From the NCBI GenBank assembly GCA_937895705.1, contig CALBKM010000039.1, forward strand, positions 1 through 31,495: a stretch of 31,495 nt of DNA, in the 5' to 3' direction. This document shows, one piece after another, positions 31,478 through 31,495 of this stretch. The notes under the pieces are model-generated. The model was given only the letters and a program-made list of their open reading frames with translations. It had not been told where the DNA came from and did not search any database. Origin of the DNA: an uncultured Clostridia bacterium (GTDB lineage Bacteria > Bacillota > Clostridia > Lachnospirales > Lachnospiraceae). Position 1 is the stretch's first letter. Every line of letters begins with the position of its first letter. Made by a program: the position numbers and the translations under genes.

Positions 31478-31495
31478 ATGCTTTTTAAAAACGGG
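31478..31495 (+). CDS. Start of a further gene (six codons, runs off the right edge)
   Basis: GGGGAGG ends about eight bases before an ATG that gives MLFKNG up to the last base. Good ribosome site and frame, but far too short to name. Confidence 0.5.

Overview
The window looks like chromosome from a low-to-mid GC Firmicute of class Clostridia, most likely a motile, plant-fibre-degrading member of the Lachnospiraceae. The grounds are AddA/AddB rather than RecBCD, a Firmicute-type 6S RNA, a cellulosome-era GH9 lipoprotein, an ECF-transporter S component, DUF3842 and DUF6273 proteins, a flagellin lysine methylase, and strong AGGAGG ribosome binding sites throughout. I see no phage, transposase, CRISPR array, tRNA or rRNA.

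Layout. Positions 1-1451 (minus) hold the first 483 codons of carB. Divergent from it, a consensus promoter at 1603-1631 drives a 6S RNA (core 1691-1867). A strong terminator follows at 1993-2020, and the core is flanked by eight short TAC-x-AAG repeats. A small membrane-anchored protein (minus) lies back-to-back with an addB-addA-cysK-GH9 run (2603-13006). A two-way terminator separates that run from a hemolysin III-type membrane protein (minus). Next come a DUF3842 gene and an ECF S component. The S component has its own promoter and a 200-base leader with a perfect terminator hairpin, which makes it a riboswitch or attenuator candidate.

From 15494 to 17748 (minus) is an ECF sigma factor overlapping its large membrane-anchored anti-sigma-like partner. 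Divergent from it are a small charged protein, an XRE regulator and a DUF6273 surface protein. The XRE promoter carries a 16-bp perfect palindrome in its 17-base spacer. tex (19943-22345) follows with its own terminator upstream.

From 22470 to the right edge the plus strand is a dense gene train: alpha/beta hydrolase, YcxB-like protein, the tRNA t6A genes tsaE and tsaB with rimI, a degenerate pyrophosphatase-like protein, then membrane protein, rhomboid protease and Nudix hydrolase joined by ATGA overlaps. After these come an isoprenylcysteine methyltransferase-family protein, an S51 peptidase-like protein, a frameshifted XRE gene overlapping a SAM methyltransferase, and fliB. The window ends six codons into another gene.

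Most genes are ordinary housekeeping. The parts that deserve a second look are regulatory: the repeat-flanked 6S locus, the S-component leader, the XRE operator-promoter with its six-codon upstream ORF, and the frameshift in an A6 run.
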